From JBOHNS01 sp050730835 (GTDB lineage Bacteria; Patescibacteriota; Saccharimonadia; Saccharimonadales; UBA4665): 30,572 nt of DNA. Location: positions 1 to 30,572 of the forward strand of contig JBOHNS010000037.1 in assembly GCA_050730835.1 (NCBI GenBank), written 5' to 3'. Made by a program: the position numbers and the translations under genes. The notes below the pieces were generated by a model, which worked only from the letters and a program-made list of their open reading frames with translations, was not told the origin of the DNA and did no database searches. The stretch's first letter is position 1. The number at the start of each line of letters is the position of its first letter. Shown here piece by piece: positions 7,858 through 16,135 of the stretch.

Positions 7858-8130
7858 ATGACATGGCAATCTATAGTCTTAGCGCTTGGGCAAGTCGTAT
7901 TTATAATTGCCCTGCTGCCATCGATCTTGACGAAGGACAAGCCGGAAATCTGGACGGCTATAATGACTGGCACGGTGGCGCTTAGCATTTCGATTACCTA
8001 CCTAACGCTTAACATCAAGCTAGCCTCAATCATGGCTTTTTTAAATTTCGTCGCCTGGTCGGTATTAGCAATTCAAAAACTCCGCCAGACTAAACGTAGC
8101 GGATTAAAAACAACTAGAAAAAGAGCATAA
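7858..8130 (+). CDS. Small three-helix membrane protein, SemiSWEET-like
   Basis: A 90-residue hydrophobic protein with three predicted membrane helices (about 5-24, 33-51 and 55-73) and a basic tail (LRQTKRSGLKTTRKRA), so the C-terminus probably faces the cytoplasm. Size and helix spacing match bacterial SemiSWEET sugar transporters, which work as dimers of three-helix subunits, and LPSILTKDKP occupies the place of the usual PQ-loop turn. The identity rests on topology and a weak motif only. It starts 7 bases after the SIS gene without a clear ribosome-binding site, and precedes the SDR gene, so it may be translated by coupling in one operon. Confidence 0.55.
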   Translation: MTWQSIVLALGQVVFIIALLPSILTKDKPEIWTAIMTGTVALSISITYLTLNIKLASIMAFLNFVAWSVLAIQKLRQTKRSGLKTTRKRA

Positions 8131-8147
8131 TTGAAAAAAGGAGAAAA

Positions 8148-8930
8148 ATGAATATAAAATTAGACGGCAAACGGGCGCTAGTGACTGGCGGGAACTCCGG
8201 GATTGGCGCGGCGATTGTTAGCGCGCTAGCGGACGCCGGCGCTAAAGTTGCTATAAACTACGTTAGCCATCCGGAAGCGGCCCAGCAGCTAGCACAAACC
8301 ATTTGGGACAAGGGCGGCGACGCGATTACGGTCGAAGCTGACATTTCTAAGCCAGACGAAGTTGAAGCGATGTTTTCTAAAATGGATGAGAGCTGGGGCG
8401 GCATCGATATTTTGATTAATAACGCTGGTGTCGATGGTGCTGAATCGGTCGGTTGGGAAATGAATATCGAAGATTTTCAAAAAGTCATACACATAAATCT
8501 GCTAGGGAGCTATTACTGCGCACGGCAGGCGCTCAAACGAATGACGACGCAAAAATCCGGCGTGGTTTTATCGACTTCTAGCGTGCACGAGATGATTGCC
8601 TGGACTGGCCACAGCGCTTACACGGCCACTAAAGCCGGCATTGGTATGATGAACAAAACTCTAGCACAGGAAGCCGCGTCGTTTGGCGTGCGTGTATTAT
8701 CGATCGGCCCTGGCGCTATCAAAACGCCAATTAATGAAAATGTTTGGGGCAATAAAAAAGGCCTGGATGATTTGCTAGAGAAAATTCCACTCGGACGCAT
8801 CGGCACGCCAGAAGAAATTGCTAATATGGCCGTCGTGCTAGTTTCGGACGTTGCTAGCTACGTTACCGGTAGAACAGTTTATGTCGATGGCGGGATGACG
8901 GATTACCCAGATTTTGCCCACGGCGGCTAA
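8148..8930 (+). CDS. SDR-family oxidoreductase, glucose 1-dehydrogenase-like
   Basis: A 260-residue classical short-chain dehydrogenase/reductase that would use NAD(P)H in the cytoplasm. Seen directly: the cofactor motif TGGNSGIG (13-20), the structural NNAG (91-94), and the catalytic triad Ser145, Tyr158 and Lys162 in the spacing S-x12-Y-x3-K. The C-terminal YVTGRTVYVDGGM is typical of the glucose 1-dehydrogenase and 3-oxoacyl-ACP reductase branch. Length is standard. The start is supported by AAAGGAG just upstream. The neighbouring SIS protein, possible sugar transporter and glycosidase favour a sugar substrate, but this is inference. Confidence 0.85.
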   Translation: MNIKLDGKRALVTGGNSGIGAAIVSALADAGAKVAINYVSHPEAAQQLAQTIWDKGGDAITVEADISKPDEVEAMFSKMDESWGGIDILINNAGVDGAESVGWEMNIEDFQKVIHINLLGSYYCARQALKRMTTQKSGVVLSTSSVHEMIAWTGHSAYTATKAGIGMMNKTLAQEAASFGVRVLSIGPGAIKTPINENVWGNKKGLDDLLEKIPLGRIGTPEEIANMAVVLVSDVASYVTGRTVYVDGGMTDYPDFAHGG

Positions 8931-8937
8931 TTATGGA

Positions 8938-9058
8938 CGAGCTACGCACATGGCACATTTTGCCCGAAAATCTCCGCTCCTCATTCCGTCGTACCATAAA
9001 GTACGCCTGCATTCCGGTGCTCGATTTTCAGACAAACTGCACTCAGGTGCGTAACTCG
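8938..9058 (+). repeat. Palindromic intergenic repeat (family 1), copy B
   Basis: The core shares GCACATTTTGCCCGAAAA, CGCTCCTCATTCCG, GCATTCCGGTGCTCG and CAAACTGCACTCA with the other copies. The middle stem is GAAAATC/GATTTTC and the apical stem CGTA/TACG. The outer stem is CGAgcTACGCAC with GTGCGTAacTCG, unlike those of copies A, C and D. It fills most of the gap between the SDR gene and the glycosidase gene. Confidence 0.78.
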
Positions 9059-9093
9059 TTTAAGCTCAGCATACGACTGAAGGAGAACTTAAT

Positions 9094-10365
9094 TTGAGCG
9101 AATTATTATCAAAAGAAGAAATTAATAAGAAAGTTCGGGTACTGCTCGAGGCCAATACTAATCACGGCTATAGCGAGGAATTTCAGACAGAATATTGGAC
9201 GATTCATCCCTCGCCTGGGACTTATCCGTTTCAGTATTTTTGGGATAGTTGTCTGCACGCGTTTATTTTGACGACGCTTGGTGAAGCCGATTTGGCCGCT
9301 AGGAATTTTCGCAGTCTTTACGCGATGCAGGGCGACGACGGTTTTGTCGGCCACATGCTGTACTGGGATAAGCTAATTCCGGGCGTTTGGACGGATTCTT
9401 TTCAAGCTAGATTCGCCGACCAAAGTCATCCGCATATGAGCGCCTTCATTCAGCCGCCTTTGTCTGCTCAAGCTTTGCACCGGATTTATTACCACACAAA
9501 AGATGACGAATTTTTGAAAGAAATGCTGCCAAAAGTTAAGAAGCATTTTGACTGGCTGGCGGCTAATCGTGATTTAGACGGCGACGGCCTGCTAACAATT
9601 TTCAATATGTTTGAATCCGGCATCGACTGGAAACCGTCGCAGGACGAATTATATTGCGACAAGCAAGCCGCTAGCGACGAACTTTACGCCAAAGTCATTG
9701 GCAACGATTTTAATAATTTCATCAATGACTACGACTACGCCAAGACCAAAATCAGAATAAAAGAAGTAGCGACCAATACGATTTACGCTAGGAATCTAGC
9801 GACGCTAGCCGAACTCTGCCGGATTGCTAGCGACGATGCTAGCACTCGCTACGACGCGCTAGCCAAAAAGGTCGAAGCTAGCATCCAGGAAATTATGTAC
9901 GATGATAATGACGCCGCCTTCTGGGACGTAACTAGCGGCGACAATCGACCGCTAAAAACTTTGACGCCGACGATATTTTTCCCGATAGCGCTAGTGAGTA
10001 CTAGCCGCGACCAAGCGCAAACAATTATCGACAAGCATTTTCATAATCCTAGCGAATTCGCGACCGAATTCCCCTTGCCTAGCGTGGCCGCTAACGATCC
10101 TAGCTACGATCCTAGCGCTAGCAAATTCCTCTGGCGCGGGCCGACTTGGGCGCTATATAATTGGTATGTTTTCCAAGCACTTTTTTATAACGATTTCCAG
10201 GCCGAAGCCGAAAGCCTAAGGGGTTCATTGCTGGGGCTAATGAGTCAGTCCGGCTTCCGCGAGTACTACAATCCCGCTAGCGGCGAGGGCGGCGGAGCTG
10301 AGCACTTTACCTGGAGCGGTTTAATAGTCGACATGCTAACTAAAACGGACGCGCCGCATATTTAA
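9094..10365 (+). CDS. (alpha/alpha)6-barrel glycoside hydrolase, GH63/MGH1-like
   Basis: A 423-residue glycosidase of the trehalase/GH63-like six-hairpin superfamily, seen in mannosylglycerate hydrolases and alpha-glucosidases. Landmarks: FWDSCLHAFILTTLG (49-63), FIQPPLSAQALHRIYY (118-133), FNMFESGIDWKP (170-181) with Asp178 the likely general acid, WRGPTWALYNW, and EYYNPASGEGGGAEHF (390-405) with Glu390 a likely catalytic base. No signal peptide is seen, so it probably acts in the cytoplasm on imported oligosaccharides or osmolytes. The start is TTG, chosen because AAGGAG lies 7 bases upstream and no better start exists. The substrate cannot be read from the sequence. Confidence 0.78.
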   Translation: MSELLSKEEINKKVRVLLEANTNHGYSEEFQTEYWTIHPSPGTYPFQYFWDSCLHAFILTTLGEADLAARNFRSLYAMQGDDGFVGHMLYWDKLIPGVWTDSFQARFADQSHPHMSAFIQPPLSAQALHRIYYHTKDDEFLKEMLPKVKKHFDWLAANRDLDGDGLLTIFNMFESGIDWKPSQDELYCDKQAASDELYAKVIGNDFNNFINDYDYAKTKIRIKEVATNTIYARNLATLAELCRIASDDASTRYDALAKKVEASIQEIMYDDNDAAFWDVTSGDNRPLKTLTPTIFFPIALVSTSRDQAQTIIDKHFHNPSEFATEFPLPSVAANDPSYDPSASKFLWRGPTWALYNWYVFQALFYNDFQAEAESLRGSLLGLMSQSGFREYYNPASGEGGGAEHFTWSGLIVDMLTKTDAPHI

Positions 10366-10397
10366 ACTCGGGTAATTTTTTGCTGTTCTTTCTATGC

Positions 10398-10620
10398 TAA
10401 AGAACCAAAGCAGTATCTTTTTTGCTGCCAAAAAAGATACCAAAAAACCACCGGGCTTTAACGCAGCCAGCCAGGACTCTAAGCCAGCAATTTGCCGCGC
10501 CAAAACAACTCCTTCCAGTCGGCCTAATTTTTTATTTTCTCTATTGGAATAAAATTAGACTAAGTTTTGTCTCTATTCGTCAAATTACTAACTTAAAGTC
10601 TTGGTAGCTACGTTAGCCCG
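10398..10620 (-). repeat. Large structured repeat (family 2), divergent inverted copy 3
   Basis: On the minus strand this has the same end as copy 1: AGCCC, a T-run, a hairpin (TATCTTTTTTG with CAAAAAAGATA), and CTTTGGTTCTTT. Its outer arms CGGGCTTTAACG (10452-10463) and CGTTAGCCCG (10611-10620) pair, and CCAGGACT pairs with AGTCTTGG. The interior does not match copies 1 and 2. The relationship is supported by architecture and end motifs more than by overall identity. Confidence 0.45.
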
Positions 10621-10659
10621 TAAAACAACCAAGGTCAAAATCAAAGATTTTGTCTAAAT

Positions 10660-10887
10660 AATAAGGGCATTACGAAACTTCCTGGCTTAGTCGTTGTAAA
10701 TAGCGACAACTTCTTGGGATGGGCGGCTCGACTTGTTTGAGGAATGGAGTAATGCCAGTGGCATTACATAGAGAGGAGTTGCCAGGGTCGGTTGTCGGTT
10801 TTACAAAAACTAACCAAGATGTGTAGTCTCGCCCTAGGCTTTTTGCCTACTTTTTGCCAATGAAAAAAGTAGGAATTTGGTTCTTGC
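10660..10887 (+). repeat. Large structured intergenic repeat (family 2), copy 2
   Basis: This matches 30-260 closely over CCTGGCTTAG through TAATGCCAGTGGC and again over GGTTGTCG, TTTTACAAA and ACTAACCAAGA. CGACAAC/GTTGTCG pairing is kept. The CGGCTCGAC stem of copy 1 is lost on the 3' side, while TAATGCC/GGCATTA forms a new 7-bp hairpin. The last hairpin is CCTACTTTTT with AAAAAGTAGG, a paired change relative to copy 1. It precedes typA. Confidence 0.65.
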
Positions 10888-10948
10888 GTTAGAAGCACAT
10901 TAAAAACTTCTGTATTCGCTAAAAATATTATAGAATATAAGTAATGAT

Positions 10949-10972
10949 TAGCGCTTTTTAATTGCAGCGCTA
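10949..10972 (+). promoter_or_regulatory. Leader hairpin of typA
   Basis: TAGCGCT (10949-10955) and AGCGCTA (10966-10972) form a 7-bp hairpin with a 10-base loop, ending 13 bases before the typA ATG. No Shine-Dalgarno is seen between it and the start. It could influence translation of typA; this is inferred from position only. Confidence 0.4.
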
Positions 10973-10985
10973 CTGAAATTAATTT

Positions 10986-12815
10986 ATGAATCAAGATCCT
11001 AGTAAAATTCGAAACATTGCGATTATCGCGCATGTTGACCATGGCAAGACTACGCTTGTCGATGGCTTATTGAAGCAGTCGAAGACTTTTCGGGATAATC
11101 AGGCGGAAATGAGCCAATCGCTAATTATGGATACTGGCGACCAGGAGCGCGAGCGCGGGATTACGATTACTGCCAAAATTACGGCGGTTCAGCATGACGA
11201 TTATCGGGTAAATATTATCGATACGCCCGGGCACGCGGATTTTAGCGGCGAGGTGGAGCGGACGCTTAATATGGCAGATGGCTGTTTGCTGATTGTTGAC
11301 GCGCAGGAGGGCGTCAAGCCGCAAACTAAGTTTGTACTTAGCAAGGCTTTGATTCAAAACTTAAAACCCATAATAGTTATTAACAAAATCGACAAACCTA
11401 GTTCTAGGATTAAAGAAGTTGAGGACGAGCTGGCGGATTTATTTTTGGAGCTAGCGGTACACGAAGATCAGCTGCATTATTCGACTTATTACGCCGTGGC
11501 GCGGGACGGCAAAGCCTGGGCTAGCGTGCCGGAAGATATTGAAGAATCTGCTAATTTGGATGTGATTTTTGATGCTATCGTAAATGAAATTCCAGCTCCA
11601 AGTGCCGAGCCGGACGAGCCGTTTCAAATGTTAGTCACGGCGCTAGATTATGATAGCTTTAAGGGCAAATATTGTATTGGCCGGATTAAGCGCGGCAAAA
11701 TAAAAGCTAACGATCAAGTGGTTTTGTGCCGGTCTGATGGTTCTACGGCAAAAGCTAAAGTCGAGACGGTTTATGTTAGCCGGGGTATGGCTAGAGAATC
11801 GGTGGCTTTGGCTACGGCTGGCGACATCGTGCAATTAACCGGAATCCAAAATGCACGGATTGGTGAAACTGTTGCCGATCCAGAAAATCCTGAGGCTTTG
11901 CCGCCGCCGGATCTCGAAGAGCCGACTTTGCAGATTTATCTTGGCCCGAACACTAGCCCTTTTAAGGGCTTGGAAGGTAAGTTTAATACTTCGCGGCAAA
12001 TTGGCGACCGGCTGAATAAAGAACTAGAAACGAATGTTAGTTTGCGCGTGGCGGGTCGTGGCATTGGCTTTTTAGTGTCTGGCCGGGGCGAGCTGCATTT
12101 GAGTGTGCTAATCGAAACTATGCGCCGCGAAGGTTTTGAATTCGAAGTCGGGCGTCCACAAGTTGTGACTAAGCAAGAAAATGGCCAAATGCTAGAACCA
12201 ATCGAAGAATTAGTTATTGAAGTCCCGGCTGAACATGCTGGCGCCGTGCAAACCGAGCTAGGCCAGCGCCGGGCAACGCTTAAAGAGCAGTTTGAATCGC
12301 CCGCCAAAGCTATGACCAAGTTAGTCTATGAACTACCCACACGCAATCTTCTAGGACTACGAAACATTCTACTAACCAATACTCGCGGCACAATTATTAT
12401 GAACTCTCTAGCTATTGGCTATGCCACCATGGGTGCGGCATTAAAGCAGCTAAGAAACGGCGCGCTAATAAGTTTTGAAACTGGCACGACTATGCCCTAT
12501 TCCTTGCAGACGGCGGAAGCGCGCGGCAGGCTATTCGTCGGTCCTAGCACGAAAGTTTATGCCGGCCAAGTTATCGGTCTAAATAACCGCCAAGAAGATT
12601 TAGAAATTAACGTTTGCAAAGCCAAGCATTTAACCAACATGCGCTCGACTAGCAGTGACGGCGTGGTGCAGCTAACGCCGCCGACGATTTTTAGCCTGGA
12701 AGAAGCACTTGACTTTATTGAAAACGACGAATTGCTGGAAGTTACGCCTAAGAGTTTGAGGTTGCGCAATGCCGAACTGGACGCCTTGAAGCGCAAGCGT
12801 GCCAGCCGGCTTTAA
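10986..12815 (+). CDS. typA: Ribosome-associated GTPase TypA/BipA
   Basis: A 609-residue translational GTPase of the EF-G-like family that binds the ribosome and is known to aid 50S assembly and stress or cold growth. GTPase motifs are complete: AHVDHGKTT (15-23), RGIT (57-60), DTPGH (79-83) and NKID (133-136). The EF-G-like beta-barrel and domain V follow, then the TypA-specific C-terminal domain with NMRSTSSDG and the ending AELDALKRKRASRL. Length is typical. The gene stands alone between the structured repeats and the cyo operon, with AT-rich -10-like sequence near 10925 and a leader hairpin. Annotation is secure. Confidence 0.96.
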   Translation: MNQDPSKIRNIAIIAHVDHGKTTLVDGLLKQSKTFRDNQAEMSQSLIMDTGDQERERGITITAKITAVQHDDYRVNIIDTPGHADFSGEVERTLNMADGCLLIVDAQEGVKPQTKFVLSKALIQNLKPIIVINKIDKPSSRIKEVEDELADLFLELAVHEDQLHYSTYYAVARDGKAWASVPEDIEESANLDVIFDAIVNEIPAPSAEPDEPFQMLVTALDYDSFKGKYCIGRIKRGKIKANDQVVLCRSDGSTAKAKVETVYVSRGMARESVALATAGDIVQLTGIQNARIGETVADPENPEALPPPDLEEPTLQIYLGPNTSPFKGLEGKFNTSRQIGDRLNKELETNVSLRVAGRGIGFLVSGRGELHLSVLIETMRREGFEFEVGRPQVVTKQENGQMLEPIEELVIEVPAEHAGAVQTELGQRRATLKEQFESPAKAMTKLVYELPTRNLLGLRNILLTNTRGTIIMNSLAIGYATMGAALKQLRNGALISFETGTTMPYSLQTAEARGRLFVGPSTKVYAGQVIGLNNRQEDLEINVCKAKHLTNMRSTSSDGVVQLTPPTIFSLEEALDFIENDELLEVTPKSLRLRNAELDALKRKRASRL

Positions 12816-12835
12816 CCTAAAATACTTCAAGCGGT

Positions 12836-12917
12836 GTTTAAGTTTTGGTCTAATAGGTTTATAGTATAAGCAGAAGCGTAGTGCTGAGGGTAGCTTTCAA
12901 AGGCCAAAACTTTAAAC
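12836..12917 (+). promoter_or_regulatory. cyoA leader with inverted repeat abutting the start codon
   Basis: GTTTAAGTTTTGG (12836-12848) is complementary to CCAAAACTTTAAAC (12904-12917), which directly abuts the cyoA ATG at 12918. Between them lies a possible -10 (TATAGT, near 12859). If RNA from upstream reads through, the two arms could pair and hide the start; RNA begun at the internal promoter would lack the left arm. No other ribosome-binding site is close to the ATG. Confidence 0.4.
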
Positions 12918-13949
12918 ATGAAATTTCTAAAACCTAAACCGCGTAAAAATCCGGTGCCTTTGGCAGTTGCGGTGGCTATTGTTGTAGTAGTTGGCCTATT
13001 AGTCTGGTATTTGGCAACGCATAGCATTCCGGTGTTTCAACCGACGGGGGTTACTGGCGCTAAAGAACGCAGTCTAATTGATTTTGCCCTGATTTTATCT
13101 GTCATCGTGGTGGTGCCGACGTTCGCGCTAACAATTTATATCGTCTGGAAATACCGCGAAGGCAAGCATGACTCAAACACAAAATACAAGCCGGATTTCG
13201 ATCACAGCGTGCTATTTGAAAGCGTTTGGTGGGGCGTGCCAATCATTATTATCGGTATTTTGTCGGTGGTGACATGGCGTAGCGCCCACTCGCTCGATCC
13301 GTATCAGAAAATCGCTTCGAGTCAGCCGGCTTTGAACATCCAAGTCGTGTCGCTCGACTGGAAATGGCTGTTTATTTATCCCGAGCAAAATGTCGCGAGC
13401 GTTAATTATTTTGTAATTCCGGCGGGCCGGCCGGTGCATTTTAGCGTAACTTCGGACAGCGTCATGAATTCCTTTTGGGTACCGAGCCTCGGTGGCCAAA
13501 TTATGGCGATGCCGGGCATGAACACGCAAATTTATGAGGAGGCGACCAAGCCGGGCGTTACTTACGGTTCGTCGGCGAATATTAGCGGCACCGGTTTTGC
13601 GCGCATGCGCTTTAGTACTAGCGCCGTTTCACATCTGGCTTTTAATAATTGGATTAGCAGGCTTAAGGCCTCGCCCCTTGAGCTAAATGTCGCAGCTTAT
13701 CAAAAACTAGCCGAGCCTAATGTCCTAAAATCAACTGCCAATTACGCGCCGGTTCAGCCCGGATTGTTTAACCAGATAATAATGCAATACATGATGCCGG
13801 GGATGAGTTTAGACAAGCAATCTGCCGGCTCAAAAAGCGGTGGCTCGATGATCATGCCAAATACTGTTCAGACTGAACAAAAAGCTAAAGCTCCGGCTAA
13901 TTGCGGTAATATTTCACCGCTCAATAAAGAGGTATTTATCCGATGTTAA
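12918..13949 (+). CDS. cyoA: Cytochrome bo3 quinol oxidase subunit II
   Basis: A 343-residue membrane-anchored subunit II of a heme-copper quinol oxidase. Hydrophobic segments are near 14-33, 53-77 and 98-119, followed by the external cupredoxin-like domain. SVMNSFWVPSLGGQIMAMPG (181-200) is the quinol-oxidase signature: the CuA ligands of cytochrome c oxidases (the Cys pair, His and Met set) are absent, so electrons come from quinol and not cytochrome c. The E. coli-type lipobox cysteine is not seen. The last 7 bases overlap cyoB, indicating coupled translation. The C-terminal tail after about 270 is Met-, Gly- and Lys-rich and poorly conserved. Confidence 0.93.
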   Translation: MKFLKPKPRKNPVPLAVAVAIVVVVGLLVWYLATHSIPVFQPTGVTGAKERSLIDFALILSVIVVVPTFALTIYIVWKYREGKHDSNTKYKPDFDHSVLFESVWWGVPIIIIGILSVVTWRSAHSLDPYQKIASSQPALNIQVVSLDWKWLFIYPEQNVASVNYFVIPAGRPVHFSVTSDSVMNSFWVPSLGGQIMAMPGMNTQIYEEATKPGVTYGSSANISGTGFARMRFSTSAVSHLAFNNWISRLKASPLELNVAAYQKLAEPNVLKSTANYAPVQPGLFNQIIMQYMMPGMSLDKQSAGSKSGGSMIMPNTVQTEQKAKAPANCGNISPLNKEVFIRC

Positions 13950-15943
13950 CCACGCTCGCCGACGCCGTTTCTGGCAAGCTGAGTCTGCAAGCTTTTCCGC
14001 ACGATCCAATCACGGCCATGGCGGCGGTTGGCGTAGTGATTTTAGTGCATATAATCTTGGGTCTAATAACTTATTTCAAAAAGTGGGGTTGGCTTTGGGG
14101 CAACTGGCTGACGACGACCGATCACAAAAAAATCGGCATAATGTACGTGATTGTGGCGGCTGTGATGCTACTCCGCGGACTGTCTGATGCGATTTTAATA
14201 CGAGCCCAGCAGGCCACGTCGGTCGGCATGCATCAAGGTGTCATGCCGCCGGACATGTTCCAGCAAGTTTTTAGCGCGCACGGCACAATCATGATATTTT
14301 TCGGCGCCATGGGCATGATGTTTGGCATTATCAATTTGGTAATGCCGCAGCAGCTCGGTAGCCGCGACGTAGCTTTTCCGTGGCTGAATGCCCTAAGTTT
14401 TTGGTTGTTCGCGGCCGGTGCGGTTCTAATCAATGTGTCGCTAGTGCTAGGCCGGTTTTCGACGGCCGGTTGGCTAGCCTATCCGCCGCTATCCGAACTC
14501 GCTTTTAGTCCAGGAGTTGGTATTGATTACTGGATTTGGAGTCTGGAAATTGCTGGCATTGGCTCACTAATGAGCGGCATTAATTTTATAACGACAATTT
14601 TGAAATGCCGCTGCAAAGGCATGACCATGCTAAAAATGCCGATGTTCCCGTGGAGCGTATTCGGCAGCATGGCGCTAGTCATGTTCGCTTTCCCTATTTT
14701 GACCGTTACTTTGACCCTGCTTTATCTCGACCGCACGCTGGGAATGCACTTTTTCACGGCCGGTGGCGGCGGCAATATGATGATGTACGTCAACCTGATT
14801 TGGGCGTGGGGCCATCCGGAAGTTTATATTCTAGTACTGCCGGCATTCGGCATATTTAGCGAGGTCGTCGCGACCTTTAGCCGCAAGCGCCTATTCGGCT
14901 ACAAATCCATGGTCTACGCCATTTGGGGGATAGTTTTTTTGAGCTTTACCGTCTGGCTGCACCACTTCTTTACGATGGGCGCCGGCGGCGATGTCAACGG
15001 CGTATTCGGCATCGCGACGATGCTGATCGCCATTCCGACCGGTGTGAAGATTTTCAACTGGCTGTTTACTATGTATCAAGGGCGAATTAGGCTAACTACG
15101 CCGATGATTTATTTCCTGGGCTTCGTCTTTTTGTTCACGCTAGGCGGCGTAACTGGCGTGTTGATGGCGATTCCGCCAGTCGATTTCCAGGTTCATAACA
15201 GCCTGTTTTTGGTAGCGCACTTTCATACTATGATTGTTAGCGGCGTGTTGTTTGGCTTTTTTGCCGGCCTGACTTATTGGTTTCCGAAAGTTTTTGGCTT
15301 TACGCTGCACGACGGCCTGGGCAAAATCGCGGCCTGGCTATGGATTATCGGCTTTACCGTAGCCTTCGGCCCGCTATACATTTTGGGGTTAATGGGCGCT
15401 ACGCGCCGGCTGGATCACTACGCCGCTAGCACCGGCTGGCAAGCGCTATTTATTGTCGCCGGAATTGGCGTGGGCATCCTTTGCCTAGCGGTAGTCGTAC
15501 AAATTATCCAGGTAGTTTATTCCGTTCTAGCGCGCGATAGTAATTTAGATCTAAACGGCGATCCGTATGATGGCCGCACACTGGAATGGGCGACATGGTC
15601 GCCGACGCCGGAATACAATTTTGCCGTTTTGCCAGACGGCTCCAAGCGCGACGCCTTTTGGGAAATGAAGCAGACTAAAGAAGCGCCTAAAAGAGTTCAA
15701 TATACCGATATCCGCGTGCCGAAAAATTCATCGCACGCTATCATCATCGCCGGCTTTTCGCTAGTCGCCGGCTTCGGCTTCGTCTGGCATATTTGGTGGC
15801 TAGTGGCAGTAGCTATAATCGGCGCGCTATTTACCATATTTATGCATACTTTGAGCGACGAAGATAGCGAGCGGATTATTACTGCTAATGAAGTCGCTAA
15901 AATAGAATCGACCTACAAGCGCCGCCAAAAGGAGCTAGCATGA
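13943..15943 (+). CDS. cyoB: Cytochrome bo3 quinol oxidase subunit I
   Basis: The 666-residue catalytic subunit that reduces O2 and pumps protons. All metal ligands are present: His113 (low-spin heme), His291 and cross-linked Tyr295 in HPEVY, His340/His341, His426 and His428. The D- and K-channel residues Asp142, Glu293 and Lys369 match E. coli D135, E286 and K362 with a constant offset of +7. This marks an A-type oxidase. At the quinol site Arg78, Asp82 and Gln108 match R71, D75 and Q101, but the residue matching His98 is Met105. It overlaps cyoA by 7 bases, and its TGA overlaps the next ATG (ATGA). Confidence 0.96.
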   Translation: MLTTLADAVSGKLSLQAFPHDPITAMAAVGVVILVHIILGLITYFKKWGWLWGNWLTTTDHKKIGIMYVIVAAVMLLRGLSDAILIRAQQATSVGMHQGVMPPDMFQQVFSAHGTIMIFFGAMGMMFGIINLVMPQQLGSRDVAFPWLNALSFWLFAAGAVLINVSLVLGRFSTAGWLAYPPLSELAFSPGVGIDYWIWSLEIAGIGSLMSGINFITTILKCRCKGMTMLKMPMFPWSVFGSMALVMFAFPILTVTLTLLYLDRTLGMHFFTAGGGGNMMMYVNLIWAWGHPEVYILVLPAFGIFSEVVATFSRKRLFGYKSMVYAIWGIVFLSFTVWLHHFFTMGAGGDVNGVFGIATMLIAIPTGVKIFNWLFTMYQGRIRLTTPMIYFLGFVFLFTLGGVTGVLMAIPPVDFQVHNSLFLVAHFHTMIVSGVLFGFFAGLTYWFPKVFGFTLHDGLGKIAAWLWIIGFTVAFGPLYILGLMGATRRLDHYAASTGWQALFIVAGIGVGILCLAVVVQIIQVVYSVLARDSNLDLNGDPYDGRTLEWATWSPTPEYNFAVLPDGSKRDAFWEMKQTKEAPKRVQYTDIRVPKNSSHAIIIAGFSLVAGFGFVWHIWWLVAVAIIGALFTIFMHTLSDEDSERIITANEVAKIESTYKRRQKELA

Positions 15944-16134
15944 GCACGCTAACAGCCGCAGAAAAAACCGCCATGGCCGGAGAGCATCGCGTCGCCGACG
16001 ACAAAACCATCTTCGGTTTCTGGGCCTACATTATGACGGACGGCGTACTATTCGCTAGCCTGTTCGCGACCTTCGCCGTACTACACAACTGCACTTTTGG
16101 CGGCCCCGGCAGTGCTAAAAACGGAGGCAATTAA
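15940..16134 (+). CDS. Truncated duplicate of the CyoC N-terminus (mini-CyoC)
   Basis: A 64-codon gene matching the first helix region of the full cyoC that follows one base later. Of 46 aligned codons (EHRVADDKTI onward), 10 differ synonymously and 4 change the residue (Gly/Cys, Phe/Tyr, Cys/Asn, Ser/Gly). It has its own strong AAAAGGAG site, starts in an ATGA overlap with the cyoB stop, and its end carries the GGAGG site of cyoC. One membrane helix is predicted (about 31-49). It stops by TAA where full CyoC continues. It may be a decaying duplicate or a small expressed subunit; the excess of synonymous change leans toward function. Confidence 0.75.
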   Translation: MSTLTAAEKTAMAGEHRVADDKTIFGFWAYIMTDGVLFASLFATFAVLHNCTFGGPGSAKNGGN

Positions 16135-16135
16135 A

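Larger units (their letters stand above)
10366..10985. other. 620 bp intergenic region with two structured repeats
   Basis: No convincing gene is present. From left to right it holds a divergent, inverted copy of the family 2 element (10398-10620), a direct copy of it (10660-10887), then the AT-rich typA promoter region and leader hairpin. Open frames here show no family features and lack ribosome-binding sites. Confidence 0.6.

Noticed and set aside
10422..10607. 61-codon open frame in the gap before typA
   Set aside because: It lies wholly within the divergent structured repeat, has no ribosome-binding site and its translation has no family features.
16097..16135. Upstream TTG start that would extend cyoC by 13 residues
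   Set aside because: The extension overlaps the end of the mini-cyoC frame, and the ATG at 16136 has a strong GGAGG site at the right distance.
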